Part shown: positions 59,776 through 64,000 of the stretch, piece by piece | How the letters are laid out: every line of letters starts with the position of its first letter | Position numbering within the stretch: position 1 is the first letter of the stretch | Origin: Epiperipatus broadwayi | Lineage: Eukaryota > Onychophora > Udeonychophora > Euonychophora > Peripatidae | Assembly (NCBI GenBank): GCA_028023455.1 | Contig: JAQFVV010006733.1 | Span: forward strand, 310,001 to 374,000 | Direction: 5' to 3' | DNA: 64,000 nucleotides | Notes under the pieces: generated by a model | Seen by the model: the letters and a program-made list of their open reading frames with translations, nothing else | The model's database searches: none | What the model was told of the DNA's origin: nothing | Made by a program: the position numbers and the translations under genes

Positions 59776-60455
59776 TTATCAGATGAAAGTAGGAAAGTAG
59801 GACTAAAGATAAATGTTAAAAAGACTAAAGTAATGTTTAATGGATTTTCTCAAAATATGAAAATAAAGATTGATTACGATGAGTAATACATTGGTCAGAT
59901 TATCAATACAGATAGAAACATAATGGATGAAATTACTCATAGAATTGGAATGCTTTTGGTAGAAATAACTTGATACTAAAATGAAATATGCCTATGTGCT
60001 TGAAAAGGAAGGTTTTTAATAAATGTGTTTTATCAGTTCTTACTTATGGATCTGAGACTTGGACACTAAATAGAAGAGCAATACAGAGATTTCAGACCAA
60101 TCAAGGAAGTATGGAGAAATGCATGTTGGGAGTAAACAAGAAAAGATCAAAAACACAATATATGGGTAAGAAAATAAACAAGTGTTACTGACTTCATTGA
60201 AAATATTAAAAGACTGAAGTGGAGTTGGGCTGGACATATTTCTAGAAGAGATGATAATAGATGGACAAATGAAATCTTAAACTGGATTTCAAGAGATTGT
60301 AAAAGACCCAGAAAGAGACCACGTGATACAGATGGATGAAATAAGAAAGTATGCAGGAGCAATCTGGATAAGAGAAGATAAAGATTGGAGAAGATGGATT
60401 GAATTTGGAGAGACCTTCATCTGCAGTGGATTGATAATGGTTGATGATGATGATG
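59776..60455 (+). pseudogene. RTE C-terminal region and 3' tail
   Basis: The RT thumb and C-terminal region continue in several frames. 'GLKINVKKTKVMFN' comes first. 'LTYGSETWTLNRRAI' (60,037-60,081) is the diagnostic RTE/BovB block. 'RCMLG'-like M-E-K-C-M-L-G, 'RLKWSWAGHISRRDDNRW' (W-A-G-H, 60,220-60,273), 'CKRPRKRPRD' and finally Q-W-I-D-N-G before the stop complete the order. A GATGATGATGAT tail follows at 60,443-60,456. Confidence 0.85.
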
Positions 60456-60849
60456 ATTTGTATTAAAGTAAAACATATACACATGTTCTCCTCTCTAAGA
60501 TTATGGGTAATTCTCAAACTATCAAGGAAATTAATATTTTATCATCCTAAAAATAAAAAGAAGTGTGAATTGTAAATTGCTTTATATTCAGAACATTTGT
60601 GAAAATAAACAAAATTTCATTCTAAATCTAATTAGAAATAATACATCCCTGTACTAAAGTTAAAGAATATATTCATTAGCAATTTCAATAACCACCAACT
60701 TCAAAGTAAAATCATAAATTAAAATTAAAAAAAAAAATTTAAATAGCACATACACACTACAACATGTGTTTGGTGTATATATCTATATGGTATATATTTT
60801 GTAATTATATATTTTGTATATATTTATATCATTATGCAAAACTATAAAA
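60456..60849. other. A+T-rich stretch, nothing recognised
   Basis: No signal is seen. Confidence 0.5.
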
Positions 60850-60889
60850 CAATACAATACTAGATAAAATCCCAAATTTTACCAAAATT

Positions 60890-60937
60890 CTTGCACAAAC
60901 ACGGTTCCATCTACTACAAATAGACCTTCTCAAGTGA
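60890..60937 (-). ncRNA. Hammerhead-like motif at the PLE copy C 3' end
   Basis: The minus strand reads CACTTGAGAAGGTCTATTTG, then TAGTAGATGGAACCGTGTTTG. The layout CTTGAGA - stem II (GGTCTAT.../AGTAGA) - GGAAC - CGTG matches PLE-associated hammerheads (CUGANGA...GAAAC-GUG) with substitutions in both core boxes. It is probably no longer active. Confidence 0.35.
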
Positions 60938-61204
60938 AAATCAAACTAAACGAACAAACATATATATACAACCAAACAAACCTTCCATAATTCATTTCAA
61001 ACACCACCTTCCCTTAATATCAAAAGATGTCTTCATAAGATTGATAGCCTCAGATTCAAGAAGTTTTATCATCAAAGATTCCTTTATTCTTCTTTTAATT
61101 CATTATTTTCATAAAAAATAATCAATGCATTGTTAAACAATATTCTATAATCTTTATTCAATTCATGAATATATAAAGCTGAGTTAAAATACCTATGTTT
61201 AACT

Positions 61205-61325
61205 CTACTTATGATGAATCTTAATCCTTTCATTAAGGCTAAACTTACTCTGACCTACATAAAACTTAGTACAACTACATGGAATCTTATAAATAATACT
61301 AGGAATAGATCTAGTATCAATAGAC
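61205..61325 (-). pseudogene. PLE copy C GIY-YIG endonuclease core
   Basis: The minus strand reads S-I-P-S-I-I-Y-K-I-P-C-S-C, then T-K-F-Y-V-G-Q-S-K-F-S-L-N-E-R-I-K-I-H-H. This is the GIY-YIG core (I-Y...Y-V-G) with the conserved Cys pair typical of EN-containing PLEs and the R-x-x-x-H region after it. The domain makes the target nick in canonical PLEs. Frames break afterwards. Confidence 0.75.
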
Positions 61326-61329
61326 TACT

Positions 61330-62615
61330 TTAAACCATTAAGTAATGAATTCAAATCAGAACCTTTCTTCCATGCAACCTTCATTCCTCCTTACAAATGA
61401 CTATTCTTATAAACCAAATTATATATTAAAGATACTCATTATCCTTACCAACAAAATTCTTACCATCAAAATCATGACTATAAACATTGTTATTGGATAT
61501 AGCATTTCTAATAAAATCATTATTATAATCTAATTCTACATAATCAGCAGCAAATTGACTTCTTTGAATATCAGCATTATCATTAAATTATTAAGCCTTC
61601 TATTCCTATAACAAAAATTCAACAAAGACATTTTTTTATGTGTAAAATTTTGGCTGATAACTGTCAGTCCTAATCATATTTCTCAAATTCTTATGTTTTA
61701 TAAAATGACTACAAAACAAAACATCATTAACTTTCTCAACACTTAAATCCAAAACCTTTAATTTTATAAAATCAAAACCACCACCCTCAATAGTAAACTT
61801 AATACTAGAATCAAAAGCATTCAATCCACATAAAAACTCTATTTTCTCTTTCTGAATAATAAACAATCATCAACATACTTAAGAAATAATTTTAAAGAAC
61901 ATGAAAACTGATTAATAACAATACACTCCAAATAATCTATATAGACAACACACATCATTGGAGAAATAACAACCAATAATCCAACCTCTCTAATCTTATA
62001 AAACACATCATTGCACATAAAATACATTGAATCCTCTAACAGCAAAAGCAAACCATGAAAAACCTTAATCTCTGCAGAAAAACATTCCATTTTTTTTAAT
62101 TGAAAGAAAAACATCAATACTTTTAATCTATCAACTTATTGATACATATTTTCAATGTCTAAGCTACCAAAAACACACTCATCATCCAAAACAAAACCAT
62201 TTATTTTCTTAAAAGCTTCAAAAGAAGAAGAAACACAAAATTGACCCAATTCAATATAGTCCTTTAAAAATCTTATAATAAATTTTGATATTTTATCAAC
62301 AGTTTCTCTTGTAAAACAAAAATACATCTCAAAGGAAAATTATCTTTATGAGACTTCAAATTAAAGAAAACCTTTGGAGCCACATAATCACTAGGATAAC
62401 AACTTAAATAAGTAACTCTATCAAAATCTTTTTATTTTCCATAACTTTTCATAATCTTAATCAATTTACATTTTATTTTTGTTACCAGGATCAGAATCTA
62501 AAATAGCATACTTTCCATTAATTAATTCTAAAGAACTTTTAAAATCAATATTATTTAACAATACAAACTGGCCACCTTTATCTTTTTTCAACAAGATAAC
62601 ATCATTGGCTTTCAA
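61330..62615 (-). pseudogene. PLE copy C reverse transcriptase
   Basis: Order on the minus strand: 'LLKEDKGGQFVLLN'-type block (~62,555-62,600); 'GKYAILDSDPG' (~62,485-62,525); 'YVAPKVFFNLKSHK' (~62,360-62,400, equivalent to the PLE 'APKxYxLPKIHK' block) in a shifted frame; 'FGSLDIENMYQ' (~62,138-62,170, RT block A with catalytic Asp); 'ISPMMCVVYIDYLE' (~61,935-61,980); L-K-Y-V-D-D-C-L-L-F (Y-V-D-D intact, 61,866-61,877); 'LNAFDSSIKFTIE' and 'KVLDLSVEKVND'. The catalytic residues are all present but not in one frame. Confidence 0.8.
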
Positions 62616-64000
62616 AGTGTCTTTACAGATTATTTTAAATAGTCAATTACTTAAAAGAGAAAAATTTGTTTTTGCCTCTAAGGAAATTAGTCTTGTTAAA
62701 AAAAAGATTGAAAGCCAATGATGTTATCTTGTTGAAAGAAGATAAAGGTGGCCGGTTTGTATTGTTAAATAATATGATTTTAAAAGTTCTTTAGAATTAA
62801 TTAATGGAAAGTATGCTATTTTAGATTCTGATCCTGGTAACAAAAATAAAATGTAAATTGATTAAGATTATGAAAGTTATGGAAAATAAAAAGATTTTTG
62901 ATAGAGCTACTTATTTAAGTTGTTATCCTAGTGATTATGTGGCTCCAAAGGTTTTCTTTAATTTGAAGTCTCATAAAGATTATTTTGCTTTGAGATGTAT
63001 TTTTTGTTTTACAGGAGGAAATTTATTATAAGATTTTTAAAGAACTATATTGAATTGGGTCAGTTTTGTGTTTCTTCTTTTTTTGAAGCTTTTAAGAAAA
63101 TAAATGTTTTTGTTTTGGATGATGAGTGTGTTTTTGGTAGTTTAGACATTGAAAATATATATCAATTAGTTGATAGATTAAAAGTATTGATGTTTTTCTT
63201 TCAATTTAAAAAAATGGAAGGTTTTTCATGTTTTGCTTTTGCTGTTAGAGGATAATGTATTTTATGTGTAGGAATGTGTTTTATAAGAGTAGAGAGGGTT
63301 GGATTATTGGTTATATTATTTCTCCAATGATGTGTGCTGTCTATATTAATTATTTGGAGTGTAGTGTTATTAATCAGTTTTCATATTCTTTAAAATTATT
63401 TATTAGGTATGTTGATGATTGTTTGTTATTCAGAAAGAGAAATTAGAGGAGTTTTTATGTGGATTGAATGCTTTCGATTCTAGTATTAAATTTACTATTG
63501 AAGATGGTAGTTTTGATTTTGTAAAATTAAAGTTTTTGGATTTAAGTGTTGAGAAGGTTAATGATGTTTTGTTTTGTAGTCATTTTATAAAATGTAAGAA
63601 TTTGAGGAATACAATTGGGACTGATAGTTATCAGCCTTTTACACATAAAAAAATGTCTTTGTTGAATTTTTGTTGTAGGAATAGAAGGCTTAATAATTAT
63701 AATGATAATGCTGATATTTAAAGAGGTCAATTTTCTATTGATTATGTAGAATTGGGTTATAATCATAATTTTATTACAAATGTATTTTATAATATTGTTT
63801 ATAGTCGTGATTTTGATGGTAAGAATGTTGTTGGTAAGTCTTCAATATATAATTTGGTTTATAAGAAGAATAGTCATTTGTTAGGAGGAATGAAGGTTGC
63901 ATGGAAAAAAGTTTCTGATTTGAATTTGTTACTTAATCATTCAAAGTAGTCTATTGATAGTAGGTCTATTCCTGGTATTGTTTATAAGATTCTGTGTAAT
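62616..64000 (+). mobile_element. Penelope-like element copy D, runs off the window
   Basis: A plus-strand PLE nearly identical to copy C from 62,708 on (roughly 97% by eye over 1.3 kb). It includes 'KLKEDKGGRFVLLN'-type sequence, 'YVAPKVFFNLKSHK', 'FGSLDIENIYQ' (63,136-63,168), 'ISPMMCAVYINYLE', and Y-V-D-D at 63,408-63,419. 'FLDLSVEKVND', 'TDSYQPFTHKK' (absent or altered in copy C) and a GIY-YIG start cut off at 64,000 follow. Relative to copy C it lacks ~21 bases near 63,017. The 92 bases 62,616-62,707 encode further upstream PLE sequence (L-K-R-E-K-F-V-F-A-S-K-E), present only in this orientation. Confidence 0.8.

Larger units (their letters stand above)
56935..60455 (+). mobile_element. 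RTE (BovB-like) LINE, near full length, interrupted
   Basis: The plus-strand element comprises a short GC-richer 5' region (56,970-57,060), an APE-type endonuclease, a linker, an RT, the C-terminal region and a (GAT)n-containing 3' tail (60,436-60,457). There are no LTRs and no separate ORF1, as is normal for RTE. Without the 678-bp insertion at 59,098-59,775 it is about 2.85 kb, slightly shorter than the usual 3.2-3.5 kb. It is the best reference in the window for the RTE fragments at 1.6, 2.5 and 35.8 kb. Stops and frameshifts make it inactive. Confidence 0.85.
60850..62615 (-). mobile_element. Penelope-like element copy C, with 3' end
   Basis: A minus-strand PLE running from the RT N-terminal blocks (62,615) through the RT core and a GIY-YIG nuclease to a hammerhead-like 3' end (~60,890-60,937). 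It is 5'-truncated at 62,615, exactly where the inverted duplication with copy D begins. Several stops and frameshifts are present, some of them shared with copy D. Confidence 0.8.

Overview
The window is strongly A+T-rich eukaryotic DNA (about three quarters A+T by eye). It is filled with decayed retrotransposons, DNA transposons, SINE-like units, microsatellites and inverted repeats. I find no intact host gene, no bacterial gene organisation and no CRISPR array. The mix of RTE-type LINEs, a CR1-like LINE with PHD-like and SGNH domains, Penelope-like elements (PLEs), mariner, pogo/Tigger-like and hAT elements, and tRNA-like SINEs points to an invertebrate metazoan. The sequence alone does not settle the phylum.

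Layout. 1-5.6 kb: a SINE-like unit and two RTE remnants in opposite orientation. 5.6-13 kb: a small GC-rich insertion, an old copy of repeat family F, a PLE remnant, a TIR element and a foldback. 13.2-15.3 kb: two PLE remnants, one split by a family F element that has direct terminal repeats and a 10-bp target duplication. 15.6-18.1 kb: a mariner element, a 480-bp foldback and a TIR element. 18.6-20.5 kb: 5'-truncated copy of LINE-S. 21.6-23.7 kb: a PLE-like fragment, a (TAG)n microsatellite and a CR1/L2-like LINE. 24-28.4 kb: SINE-like units and a hAT element that keeps the start of its transposase. 28.7-34.5 kb: a tandem array and a foldback of family W. 34.8-41.9 kb: a small foldback, an RTE fragment, a hAT MITE, a polypurine tract, a pogo/Tigger-like element holding a LINE-S fragment, and a second mariner. 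43.9 kb: a W foldback. 45.3-50 kb: the longest LINE-S copy. 52.4 kb: a LINE-S 3' fragment. 53.85-54.09 kb: a small GC-rich, protein-like island, the only candidate host exon. 55.7 kb: a family F foldback. 56.9-60.5 kb: a near full-length RTE LINE broken by a W insertion. 60.85-64.0 kb: two PLE copies head to head in a large inverted duplication.

Most elements are dead. The RT and endonuclease motifs can be read, but across several frames with stops. The most notable patterns are (i) many unrelated palindromes, several with 13-15 bp flanking direct repeats as if the whole hairpin inserted as one unit; (ii) family F, whose about 120-bp terminal module is direct in one copy and inverted in another; (iii) hammerhead-ribozyme-like core sequences at PLE 3' ends; and (iv) the protein-like island near 54 kb.
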